This document shows positions 1-7,555 of a stretch of DNA of 64,000 nt, piece after piece. The notes beneath the pieces were generated by a model. It saw only the letters and a program-made list of their open reading frames with translations, was not told the DNA's origin and searched no databases. The DNA comes from Anaerolineales bacterium UBA2317. Its GTDB lineage: Bacteria > Chloroflexota > Anaerolineae > Anaerolineales > Villigracilaceae. The position numbers and the translations under genes are program-made. Location: NCBI GenBank assembly GCA_002345215.1, contig DDVH01000050.1, positions 62,001 to 126,000 on the forward strand. Reading direction: 5' to 3'. Position 1 is the stretch's first letter. Each line of letters starts with the position of its first letter.

Positions 1-276
1 TTCAACCAAAACTTGCATTGCTTCGATTCCGATAGGATTACCTCGGTGTAGTACTAAGAAATCACCTTCACGAAACCTAGATTCATTAGCTTGGCAACTT
101 AATCTAATTGTTTGTTTGATAATATTCTCAACTTTTAATCCTTCAATTGCATAACCTCGTGCGACCCGCTCACCTAATGGAAGTGCCCATTGTCGTTCTA
201 GATTCGCATGTTGTGTAGCGAACTCGCTATTAACAAAATCTCGAAGTCTTTGAAGTAAACCTTGATAGTTTGTCAT
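1..276 (-). CDS. N-terminal fragment, possible helicase/ATPase
   Basis: The frame is open from an ATG at 276 to the left window edge, giving about 92 residues of the N-terminus; the rest lies outside. It contains LPLGERVARGYAI followed by an FREGDFLVLHRGNP-type stretch. That arrangement reminds me of the region preceding the P-loop in DNA2-like superfamily 1 helicases, but no Walker motif is visible in the part present, so the assignment is tentative. A second in-frame ATG at 291 abuts a GGAG; the ATG at 276 has AAGGAG about 15 nt upstream, so neither start is ideal. It is the last visible gene of the minus-strand run but its content does not obviously belong to sugar metabolism. Confidence 0.45.
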   Translation of the reverse strand, partial: MTNYQGLLQRLRDFVNSEFATQHANLERQWALPLGERVARGYAIEGLKVENIIKQTIRLSCQANESRFREGDFLVLHRGNPIGIEAMQVLVE

Positions 277-342
277 ATCTATCGAAAACATCTCCTTAAC
301 CTGATCACTTATGAGTTGAACACATTATATTTGGTTGCCAAA

Positions 343-1071
343 TTAAGCCTTAATCGCCAACTCATTCAACTGTTGATAATATGGTTTGCATTCTTCCAAC
401 AACGGCTTCAACGAATCAGGGAACGGCGTAGATTTTTTTACATATTCCCCAAAGCCTGTTGATTCATGCACCGACTTATACCAATACTTCGCCCATGAAC
501 CATCTTCAACACGAGCACCTGCCTGCCAACTCAACATCGATTCTTGAAAGTCAATGCCAATGCGTTCACATAATTCACTCAAAACTTTTTTCGGATTTAA
601 TAAAATTTGCTTTGAATCTAACACTGGCGGATTTTGTCCGCGTGATTTTAAATAATCCAATAACTCAATATGCTGTTTATAGTCAACATCTTGCAACGTT
701 GGGTTTTCAACCCACGCGGCATAACTCGGCAACATATCTTCAGGGTCACGAGTCAAAAGCACGTTTACTGTTTGGTCAAGAAAACCCAAGTCGAGGCCAT
801 GTAAATGATGCGTCATGTGTTTGAAAAATGCAACAGGTTTTGCATCAAATCCTAAAATCAAATCACGCACAACTTTCTCACCATCATTTTCCATTTCTGC
901 AATCACTTCATCCGCGCCGGGGTGATACGCACGCGCAGGAGTTTTGGAAAGATAATGCGCATACAACGGCTCATCAAACACGGCGCAATCATTTCGTTGC
1001 GCGAATGAATACATCAAGGCGGTGGATATATTTCGCGGACCGCTCCACAAACAGATTTTTTTTGATGACAT
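343..1071 (-). CDS. Sulfotransferase-like P-loop protein paired with aminotransferase
   Basis: A 242-residue protein of the P-loop sulfotransferase superfamily. A 5'-PAPS-type loop WSGPRNISTAL lies near residues 9-19, and a 3'-phosphate-binding-like LLTRDPEDMLPSY lies in the middle. ATG 1071 is chosen over an upstream ATG at 1116 because GAGG sits 6 nt before it and because it lies one base after the stop of the aminotransferase gene; the longer form would overlap that gene by 44 nt. The tight coupling suggests the two proteins act on one substrate. I recall eukaryotic proteins named branched-chain aminotransferase-like that carry a sulfotransferase-like domain of this kind, which would support a functional link. 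The real acceptor is unknown, and PAPS use is inferred from the motifs. Confidence 0.75.
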   Translation of the reverse strand: MSSKKICLWSGPRNISTALMYSFAQRNDCAVFDEPLYAHYLSKTPARAYHPGADEVIAEMENDGEKVVRDLILGFDAKPVAFFKHMTHHLHGLDLGFLDQTVNVLLTRDPEDMLPSYAAWVENPTLQDVDYKQHIELLDYLKSRGQNPPVLDSKQILLNPKKVLSELCERIGIDFQESMLSWQAGARVEDGSWAKYWYKSVHESTGFGEYVKKSTPFPDSLKPLLEECKPYYQQLNELAIKA

Positions 1072-1072
1072 G

Positions 1073-2002
1073 CTACGCCTCTTTCGCCTGTCGAACTGCT
1101 CGCTGAATTTCAGCATGATATAACGCTGACAATTTTTCTGTCATCGCGCCAGACTTTCCATCACCGATAATTCTTCCATCAATTTTTGTCACAGGTGTTA
1201 ACCCACCAAACGTGCCTGTGACAAATGCTTCATCTGCCCCATACACATCAAATAACGAAAAGTTTTTTTGATAACATGGAATATTATTATCATTTGCAAC
1301 TTTGATAATTTTTCCGCGTGTGATTCCATTCATACAATATTGCCCAGTGGATGTCCACACTTCGCCATCTTTGACCATGAAAAAATTTGTAGCATTACAC
1401 GTTGCAACAAAACCATGAATATCAAGCATAAGTGCTTCATCTGCACCTGCTTCAATTGCTTGAACCAATGCCATCACTTCATGTAATTTGCTATGACAAT
1501 TCAAACGCGGGTCAAGATAATCAGGCGAACCGCGACGAATGGTGCTGGTAAATAAAGTCACCCCACGATTTCGAGAATCAGGGCTGGCTTGTTTGTATTC
1601 AGGGATAATGATCAAGTTGGGACCGCTCATTACCAAACGTGGATCTTGTGACGGAGTTTTTTTCGTTCCACGAGTCACCATAAATCTTACATGCACACCA
1701 TCGTGCATATCATTCGCTTTCAACGTTTGCCAAATTTTATCGGTCAATTCTTGGCGAGTCATTTTCAAATCCATGCCTACGGTTGCTGCTGCCTGCCATA
1801 AGCGATTTAGATGTTCATCGAGAAAAACTAAAACACCATCATGTAAACGAAGTGCTTCCCAAATTCCATCACCAACTAGATAGCCACTATCAAAGACAGA
1901 AATCTTGGCTTCATTGCGTGGAAAAAGTTCGCCGTTTACATAAATCAATATTTTTTCGTTACGTGTATCTTCTACTGCATTATGTGTTCCGTGGACAGGC
2001 AT
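1073..2002 (-). CDS. Class IV aminotransferase (branched-chain/D-amino-acid type)
   Basis: A PLP-dependent fold-type IV transaminase of 309 residues, a normal length for the family. The N-terminal YVNGELFPRNEAKISVFD strand and GDGIWEALR region are typical. The candidate Schiff-base lysine is in LNCHSKLHEV, and the phosphate-binding E/N motif lies around FVATCNATNFF, followed by the NGITR segment. The ATG at 2002 is preferred over 2017 because GAGGAG lies 7 nt upstream. It probably moves an amino group between a branched-chain or related amino acid and 2-oxoglutarate; the exact substrate cannot be read from the sequence. It is followed after one base by the sulfotransferase-like gene and preceded by one of the GTAGGGGC palindromes. 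Confidence 0.85.
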   Translation of the reverse strand: MPVHGTHNAVEDTRNEKILIYVNGELFPRNEAKISVFDSGYLVGDGIWEALRLHDGVLVFLDEHLNRLWQAAATVGMDLKMTRQELTDKIWQTLKANDMHDGVHVRFMVTRGTKKTPSQDPRLVMSGPNLIIIPEYKQASPDSRNRGVTLFTSTIRRGSPDYLDPRLNCHSKLHEVMALVQAIEAGADEALMLDIHGFVATCNATNFFMVKDGEVWTSTGQYCMNGITRGKIIKVANDNNIPCYQKNFSLFDVYGADEAFVTGTFGGLTPVTKIDGRIIGDGKSGAMTEKLSALYHAEIQRAVRQAKEA

Positions 2003-2023
2003 GGCTATTCTCCTCATTAAATC

Positions 2024-2050
2024 GTAGGGGCGAGGTGACCTCGCCCCTAC
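2024..2050. repeat. Intercistronic GTAGGGGC palindrome, copy 1
   Basis: A 27-nt perfect odd palindrome with arms GTAGGGGC and GCCCCTAC and inner arms GAGGT/ACCTC. It lies 3 nt from the stop of the upstream sulfotransferase gene (2054) and 21 nt before the start of the aminotransferase. Other copies are at 2908, 5054, 9303, 24532 and 56664. Confidence 0.9.
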
Positions 2051-2053
2051 TGA

Positions 2054-2899
2054 TTACCAATCATTATTTTTTTCGTAATTCAATTTTACTAACAAATCCC
2101 CTGCCACATCTTTGAATAACTTTTTATGTTCTTCGGTGAAATACTCTTTCCAGCCACCTGTTTTGCCCGAGCGAAAAGTATGGCTTTTCTTCGGCTGAAT
2201 TGCTTCTACTAAAATTGATAAACATTTTTCTCTTGAGGTTGGAATTTTATAGCCCGTATTTTCTACTTCATCCAGCATTTGATTTAATGTGACATCACGA
2301 TTGTTAATCAAATCTTCAAAGCGGAGGCACATCACATTTTTTTGTTCACGCCATTGGAATACGCCTTCATATCTCTGTTTGACTGAAACCATTTTCAAGC
2401 CATCTTGGTCAATGCCTGTGATGGCGACTTTGAGTCTCTCGTTGAAATCAGGTAATGAATTGTAATAATCATGCATGCCATGTTCTTCATGCATGTCTGT
2501 GGCGAAGAAAACTTGTGAGATGAGCAAATCGCGTGGGTCACGATAAATGAAGAAGGTCACGCGACCAGTTTGAGTTAAGAAAGAGGCGTTTTCTTTTGTT
2601 GCATCCACATAACCCCAGCCAATCACCCCATTTGGAATCTTTTTTAAGTCATGCAAGATTTTATCCGATGTTCTTCGTTCGCCTTCTTTGGTGATGGTGC
2701 GAATCGGTTCGGCATCCACATATTTGTATGGCATGATTTGTGTGAAGCCATTCAAAATTTGCAACAACAAATGCGAACCACTTTTCGGTTTGGAGTTTCC
2801 GAAAATAGGCGGTACTTCATGAAAAGAAAACCGCTTCCATCGGATGATGGCTTGAGCGGTTTTTGCATACGGACGAATTGCGCGACGAAGATTTTTCAT
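2054..2899 (-). CDS. Sulfotransferase (Sulfotransfer_1-like)
   Basis: A cytosolic PAPS-dependent sulfotransferase of 281 residues. The 5'-phosphosulfate loop is GNSKPKSGSHLLLQ (about residues 34-47), and the 3'-phosphate site is the FFIYRDPRDLLIS segment near residue 120. The C-terminus has the usual RSGKTGGWKEYFTEEHKKLFK stretch, the PAPS-binding RxGxxGxW pattern. It would transfer sulfate from PAPS to a hydroxyl, probably of a surface sugar, since it lies next to NeuB and NeuA genes and in the same locus as PAPS synthesis. No clear Shine-Dalgarno precedes ATG 2899; instead the 28-nt palindrome ends 8 nt upstream, so a stem would form in the translation start region. Acceptor specificity is not visible. 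Confidence 0.88.
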   Translation of the reverse strand: MKNLRRAIRPYAKTAQAIIRWKRFSFHEVPPIFGNSKPKSGSHLLLQILNGFTQIMPYKYVDAEPIRTITKEGERRTSDKILHDLKKIPNGVIGWGYVDATKENASFLTQTGRVTFFIYRDPRDLLISQVFFATDMHEEHGMHDYYNSLPDFNERLKVAITGIDQDGLKMVSVKQRYEGVFQWREQKNVMCLRFEDLINNRDVTLNQMLDEVENTGYKIPTSREKCLSILVEAIQPKKSHTFRSGKTGGWKEYFTEEHKKLFKDVAGDLLVKLNYEKNNDW

Positions 2900-2907
2900 A
2901 TAAACAC

Positions 2908-2935
2908 GTAGGGGCGACTGGCCAGTCGCCCCTAC
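2908..2935. repeat. Intercistronic GTAGGGGC palindrome, copy 2
   Basis: A 28-nt perfect palindrome with inner arms GACTG/CAGTC. It fills the gap between the NeuB stop (2945) and the sulfotransferase start (2899). The inner bases differ from other copies but stay fully complementary. Confidence 0.92.
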
Positions 2936-2944
2936 TACAAATAA

Positions 2945-3826
2945 TTATTCATTTACAACGCGACGTAATTTTTTCATCGAACCTTTTTCAGATTCATAAA
3001 CTTTCTTGACGCCATCACCCATTGCCGCCTCAGTGACGCGAATATACTTAACCAATTTTTCAAAACCACCAGGTTCAACAGATGCGGCTTGGTCACTGCC
3101 CCACATGGCACGATCCAAAGTGATGTGACGTTCAATAGATGTTGCACCCAAAGCAATAGCAACTGCCGAAGGAACCAGCCCAACTTCGTGACCAGAATAT
3201 CCGATTGGATTGTTTGGAAATTCTTTGCGAAGGGTTTCAATCATTCTGAGATTTAATTCTTCAGGTTCACATGGATAGGTGCTAGTGCAGTGCATAATCA
3301 CAAGATTATCTTCACCAACTACATTTACACCTTTGTGAATTTGTTGCATCGTGGACATACCTGTTGAAATAATCACAGGCTTGCCAGTTTTGCGAACATA
3401 CTTTAATAAGTTGTGATCGGTCAATGATGCGGATGGAACTTTATAGGCAGGCGTATCAAACTTTTCCATAAAATCAACTGAGGGTTCATCCCACACAGAA
3501 ACCATCCAATCAATTTTCTTTTCTTTGCAATAACGATCAATCTCACGATATTGTTCTTCGTTGAATTCAACTTTGTAACGATAATCTAAATAAGTAATAA
3601 AACCCCAAGGCGTTTCACGCATTTGTTTTTGTTGATCAAGTGGCGTGCAAACTTCTGGTGTGCGTTTTTGAAATTTGACTGCATCCGCCCCAGCATGTGC
3701 GGCGGCATCAATTATTTTTTTTGCAATCTCTAAATCACCATTGTGATTGATTCCAACTTCTGCAATGATGTATGCAGGGTGACCATCACCCATCATTCTA
3801 TTTCCAAATTTTATTTCACGAGTCAT
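2945..3826 (-). CDS. neuB: N-acetylneuraminate synthase-family protein, short form
   Basis: A NeuB-type synthase that condenses phosphoenolpyruvate with a six-carbon amino sugar to give a nonulosonic acid. The TIM-barrel landmarks are present: YIIAEVGINHNGD near residues 19-31, GADAVKFQKRT, KVPSASLTDHNLL, PVIISTGMST, HCTSTYPC and GYSGHEVG, and the metal/substrate-binding IERHITLDR. At 293 residues it lacks the C-terminal SAF (antifreeze-like) domain of about 60 residues that the second NeuB at 26526 keeps, so it is a truncated-family form rather than a broken gene. AGGAG lies 5 nt before ATG 3826. The gene overlaps the NeuA-like gene by 11 nt, a strong sign of co-translation. Whether the product is sialic, legionaminic or pseudaminic acid cannot be decided. 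Confidence 0.9.
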   Translation of the reverse strand: MTREIKFGNRMMGDGHPAYIIAEVGINHNGDLEIAKKIIDAAAHAGADAVKFQKRTPEVCTPLDQQKQMRETPWGFITYLDYRYKVEFNEEQYREIDRYCKEKKIDWMVSVWDEPSVDFMEKFDTPAYKVPSASLTDHNLLKYVRKTGKPVIISTGMSTMQQIHKGVNVVGEDNLVIMHCTSTYPCEPEELNLRMIETLRKEFPNNPIGYSGHEVGLVPSAVAIALGATSIERHITLDRAMWGSDQAASVEPGGFEKLVKYIRVTEAAMGDGVKKVYESEKGSMKKLRRVVNE

Positions 3827-5045
3827 TTTGTCTCCTATTTAAAATAATTTCACATAATTCACGGATTGCTCCATGCCCGCCATTTTTCGTCAACACAAAA
3901 TCTGCGGCGCGGATTACTTCGGGATATGCATCTGCCACCGCCACAGACCAACCTGCAATTTCAAAACATGGCAGGTCATTCAAATCATTGCCAAGATAGA
4001 TGACATTTTCCGCTTTGATATTTTTCTTTTCGAGGATTTCACGCATCACTCGACCTTTATCCTGCATCCCAACCCCATGAATTGATTCTACCCCCATCTT
4101 TTTTGCACGGGCTTGCACAACATTATTCGGCTCAGATGAAAGAATCAAGAACTCAATTCCTTTTTCTTTCAAGGTCTTGATATGCATACTATCACTTCTT
4201 GATGCTAAAACAGATTCTTTGCCATCTTGGTCAGTAATCACAGAGTTATCAGTCACCACGCCATCAAAATCACAGATGATTAACTTAATATTTTCAGGCA
4301 TTTGTTTTCTATCTTTGCCTGGAGAAACAATTTCTAAACCACTATACACCAATGCTTCATACTTTGCCCAATCGGAAAGTGTATCAATATCCACTGTATA
4401 TTTTGAATCAATCACCAGCGGATAAATCACATCACCTGTTAAAGATTTTTTCTCAGCAATCGTGGATGTGCGAATCACATCAATATGACCAGTTTGCCAA
4501 TACACTGGCGGAAGAATTTGTCGAGGCGCATTATACGGCTCTTTGATTCCTTCCACTTCCAACAATGGATTCAAAGGTTTATCTTCTCCATTAAATCGCC
4601 ACATCTTAAATGGGTTTTGACCAGCAACTACAACGCCTCGCACACAATCTGCATCTTTGTGATTTTGCAAAATGCGAATGGCATCATCCACCATTCCTTT
4701 TGGGCGAATTGGCGATGTGGGTCGTAATTGAATAATGATGTCAGGTCTATAACCTTCAACATCCTCAAGCCACTTCAAAGCATGTTCAAATACGGGCAAA
4801 TCGGTGGTTTTATCTTGTGAAATTTCTGCAGGCCGAAGGAATGGTGCTTCTGCTCCCCATTCTTTTGCAACTGAGGCAATCTCTTCATCATCGGTTGAGA
4901 CAATAATACGAGTCACCAGTTTTGATTCTTTTGCCGCGGCGATACTCCACGCGATTAATGGATACCCAGCAAAACTGCGGATATTTTTTCGCGGAATACC
5001 TTTCGAGCCGCCACGTGCAGGGATGAGTGCGAGAATTTCAGTCAT
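3816..5045 (-). CDS. neuA: Acylneuraminate cytidylyltransferase-HAD phosphatase fusion
   Basis: A 409-residue fusion. Residues about 1-230 are a CMP-nonulosonate synthetase: LIPARGGSKGIPRKNI nucleotide loop, LIAWSIAAAK, RPTSPIRPKG, and GHIDVIR. Residues about 250-405 are a KdsC-like HAD phosphatase: ICDFDGVVTD nucleophile motif, a Ser in ILSSEP, and YLGNDLNDLPCFE acidic motif. The HAD part could dephosphorylate the 9-phosphate sugar made by a phosphate-dependent NeuB, and the N-terminal part then activates the free acid with CTP. A NeuA-HAD fusion is a known architecture. It overlaps neuB by 11 nt. Only a weak GGTGA precedes ATG 5045, and palindrome copy 3 ends 8 nt upstream. Confidence 0.9.
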   Translation of the reverse strand: MTEILALIPARGGSKGIPRKNIRSFAGYPLIAWSIAAAKESKLVTRIIVSTDDEEIASVAKEWGAEAPFLRPAEISQDKTTDLPVFEHALKWLEDVEGYRPDIIIQLRPTSPIRPKGMVDDAIRILQNHKDADCVRGVVVAGQNPFKMWRFNGEDKPLNPLLEVEGIKEPYNAPRQILPPVYWQTGHIDVIRTSTIAEKKSLTGDVIYPLVIDSKYTVDIDTLSDWAKYEALVYSGLEIVSPGKDRKQMPENIKLIICDFDGVVTDNSVITDQDGKESVLASRSDSMHIKTLKEKGIEFLILSSEPNNVVQARAKKMGVESIHGVGMQDKGRVMREILEKKNIKAENVIYLGNDLNDLPCFEIAGWSVAVADAYPEVIRAADFVLTKNGGHGAIRELCEIILNRRQNDS

Positions 5046-5053
5046 ATTTCACC

Positions 5054-5081
5054 GTAGGGGCGAGGCATGCCTCGCCCCTAC
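5054..5081. repeat. Intercistronic GTAGGGGC palindrome, copy 3
   Basis: A 28-nt perfect palindrome with inner arms GAGGC/GCCTC around AT, identical to copy 5 at 24532. It fills the gap between the SDR stop (5089) and the NeuA start (5045). Confidence 0.93.
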
Positions 5082-5088
5082 AAATAAA

Positions 5089-5913
5089 TCACCACGCCGT
5101 CCAACCGCCATCTACAATCAAATTATTTCCTGTCATATATGAGGAAGCATCAGATGCGAGGAATAACAATGCACCATTCATTTCATCTTTCTTTGCCATT
5201 CTACCTAAAATTGTTTTGGCAGAATAATTTTTCACAAAATATTCTTCGTGTTTATTAAACACACCACCTGGCGTTAATGCATTCACTCGAATTTCAGTCT
5301 CTGCATAATACGCGGCGAGATATTTTGTAAAACCCAGCACACCTGCTTTCGTCACTGTGTAATAGACAGGTTTGTAAGCAACTCGTTTGCCATCTTTGAT
5401 ATAAATTCGTTGGTCGGGTCCGTTTAATCCATAAGTGGAACAGATGTTGATAATACTTCCTTTTTTATTTTTCAACATTTGTTTTACACACGCTTGTGTG
5501 ACTAAAAACATGCCTGTTAAATTTACATTCATCGCCGCGTTCCAATCAGCAAGTGGATAATCTTCAAATGCGCCGGGCGCGATTCCTTTTTCAGCAGCAG
5601 TTGGGTCAAATTTTGGGTCTAATGCCGCAGAGTTAACTAATACATCCAAACGTCCGAAAGTTGAAATTACTTTTTCAACCATTGCATTAACTGATTCAGG
5701 TTTGGTGATGTCTGTTGAAATGCCTAAAGCGTTGAATCCACTTTTCGTAAGCGTATCAACTGTCGCCTGAATCAATGAAGCGTTTAAATCTACAACTACA
5801 ACCGATGCGCCAGCTTCGGCTAACGTCTTGCAAAATTCTGCGCCGATTAATCCAACGCCACCAGTGACGACTGCAACTTTATCTTTCAAAGAAAATTTTT
5901 CAAATATTGTCAT
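5089..5913 (-). CDS. SDR oxidoreductase (PtmA-like)
   Basis: A classical short-chain dehydrogenase of 274 residues. The cofactor loop is TGGVGLIG near residues 17-24, followed by the NSAA motif, an active-site Ser in ICSTYG, and Tyr/Lys in YYTVTK, ending with NNLIVDGGWTAW. The acidic residue after the second strand (VVVDLNAS) favours NAD(H). Its place beside NeuB and NeuA and its overall pattern match PtmA-type enzymes of flagellin nonulosonate loci, which oxidise or reduce a sugar precursor; that role is inference. AAGG sits 6 nt before ATG 5913. It starts 8 nt after the stop of the membrane protein gene at 5922, so it is within the same operon. Confidence 0.85.
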   Translation of the reverse strand: MTIFEKFSLKDKVAVVTGGVGLIGAEFCKTLAEAGASVVVVDLNASLIQATVDTLTKSGFNALGISTDITKPESVNAMVEKVISTFGRLDVLVNSAALDPKFDPTAAEKGIAPGAFEDYPLADWNAAMNVNLTGMFLVTQACVKQMLKNKKGSIINICSTYGLNGPDQRIYIKDGKRVAYKPVYYTVTKAGVLGFTKYLAAYYAETEIRVNALTPGGVFNKHEEYFVKNYSAKTILGRMAKKDEMNGALLFLASDASSYMTGNNLIVDGGWTAW

Positions 5914-5921
5914 ATCAACCT

Positions 5922-7484
5922 TTATGGAGCAGTATAAATCTCATCTTGTTGTTTATCAAATGCCAGATACAACCCCTCGCTCAAAATTTTATAAAGCGCT
6001 TTTGTGTTTTCATCTTTGTTGACATCAAACAAAGCGAGAACCGCTTCGCCAGAAAAAACATCGTCTTGCAGCCTTGATACGCCTTCTTCAAATCCGCCTC
6101 TTTCTTGACCTGTAACTGGGTCAACGAGGTCGGGCAGTACATACGCCCCACGATTTGTTGTGTATAGATAAACTGCGGCGGCTTCGTTGGTGTAAATGCG
6201 TGTGCCTTCAGGAAGTTCGTTTAGAAATTTCATGGCTTCGGAATCAAACCATTGAAACGAAGCATAACCGACTCCGCCTTTGCGAAGTTGTGTGATTTCG
6301 TTTGTTATGCCGTAAATTGAAAAAGAAAAAATAAGAAGAAAGAAAAAAGAAGAAAGAAGTTTTTGTTTGTGAAAAAGTTTTGTTAAAAAGTAAACGAACA
6401 TAATTAATAAACTTACGAATATAGGAGACAAGATTCTTAACTGAAATTTTGTGCTGGCATCAAACCATGTCATAGATGAAAGAATAGATGCTAAATATCC
6501 AAATATATATAACGTGCTGATAAAAGATAAAATTTCTGGCGTTTCAGTGGCAGGTTGAAAGAATTTTCTTAATCCTTTGGGTACGATCCAAACAAGCAAA
6601 ATAAATAACAAAACAAAAAAGATGATGGGAATTAAATTAGGAGTTTGTACCATTGCTCTACGCCATTCATTGAACGGCATAAGGAATTCAGAAAAAGTGG
6701 AGATTCCAATGGCAATATTTTCGGGTGTAATGGGATGATACACAAGCGTTCTGTTTGTAGCATTATCCGCCACAATTTGATTGCGAATACTCCAGCCAAG
6801 TGCAAAAGGAATAAAACTGGCGATAAATATTAGAGAACGAGTCAAACGGTCTTTCCAAGTAGTTCTAAGCAAAATCAAACTGACTAAAAAAGTAGCAAAT
6901 AATGCCAAGCCTGCATAGCGCGTCAGATATGCTAAACCAACTAAACAACCTGTAAGAATTAAATATCGTTTTTGTTTGAGTTGAAAATAAAAATAAAATG
7001 TTAGGAATGATGCAAGTGTGAGGAAAATATAAAGTGGTTCGCTCATGGCGTTTGAGTGAACACGAAATAGCGAAGCATTGACCAAAAATAAAAGTGATAA
7101 AACAATTCCTGCAAGTTGTGACTTGGTCATCTTCCAGCCGATGATGCCAAGCAGAAAAATGTTCCCTCCAAATAACAAAGCATTGACAAATCTTGTGCCA
7201 CGTAGTGGGTCTAAGCCACTTAATCCAACCAGTGCAAGCAATGATGAAAAGCCCGGCGGAAAGTGAGTCATTGGTTGGTTACTTGCTAACCATAATTCTC
7301 GATAACCATCTCCGTTCAACATGCTTCGTGCACCTGCAATGTAAGCAATAGAATCATCTAACAGTCCCAAGCCTTGCGGAGTCGCATATAGGATGAGAAA
7401 TGTTCCAATTACAGCGAACAGGATGAAGGCTTGCACTGAGCCGTGTCGAAGTGTCAGAAAAGAAGCGAGTTGGGGTTTGTTCAT
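5922..7484 (-). CDS. GT39/ArnT-like polytopic membrane glycosyltransferase
   Basis: A 520-residue integral membrane protein with about ten hydrophobic segments and a soluble C-terminal part of about 120 residues. The first luminal loop has LLDDSIAYIAGARSML, an acidic pair equivalent to the catalytic Asp/Glu of GT-C enzymes, then FPPGFSSLLALVG. Such proteins transfer sugars from polyprenyl-phosphate donors to lipid- or protein-linked acceptors on the outer face of the membrane. It probably modifies the polysaccharide made by this locus. No Shine-Dalgarno is visible before ATG 7484; the region upstream is a GTGCGTCGCAC inverted repeat. The exact donor and acceptor are unknown. Confidence 0.78.
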   Translation of the reverse strand: MNKPQLASFLTLRHGSVQAFILFAVIGTFLILYATPQGLGLLDDSIAYIAGARSMLNGDGYRELWLASNQPMTHFPPGFSSLLALVGLSGLDPLRGTRFVNALLFGGNIFLLGIIGWKMTKSQLAGIVLSLLFLVNASLFRVHSNAMSEPLYIFLTLASFLTFYFYFQLKQKRYLILTGCLVGLAYLTRYAGLALFATFLVSLILLRTTWKDRLTRSLIFIASFIPFALGWSIRNQIVADNATNRTLVYHPITPENIAIGISTFSEFLMPFNEWRRAMVQTPNLIPIIFFVLLFILLVWIVPKGLRKFFQPATETPEILSFISTLYIFGYLASILSSMTWFDASTKFQLRILSPIFVSLLIMFVYFLTKLFHKQKLLSSFFFLLIFSFSIYGITNEITQLRKGGVGYASFQWFDSEAMKFLNELPEGTRIYTNEAAAVYLYTTNRGAYVLPDLVDPVTGQERGGFEEGVSRLQDDVFSGEAVLALFDVNKDENTKALYKILSEGLYLAFDKQQDEIYTAP

Positions 7485-7492
7485 AAAGCAGT

Positions 7493-7545
7493 GTGCGTCG
7501 CACTTATCAGGTCAAGAGAATCTAAACCTATTAGGTGCGACGCAC
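7493..7545. repeat. GTGCGTCGCAC inverted repeat
   Basis: An imperfect inverted repeat: GTGCGTCGCACTTATCAGGT on the left and ACCTATTAGGTGCGACGCAC on the right, around a 13-nt loop. It fills the gap between the sulfate-activation gene and the start of the membrane glycosyltransferase. It looks like a dispersed non-coding repeat of a family different from the GTAGGGGC palindromes. Confidence 0.8.
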
Positions 7546-7555
7546 TCTTTTACAT

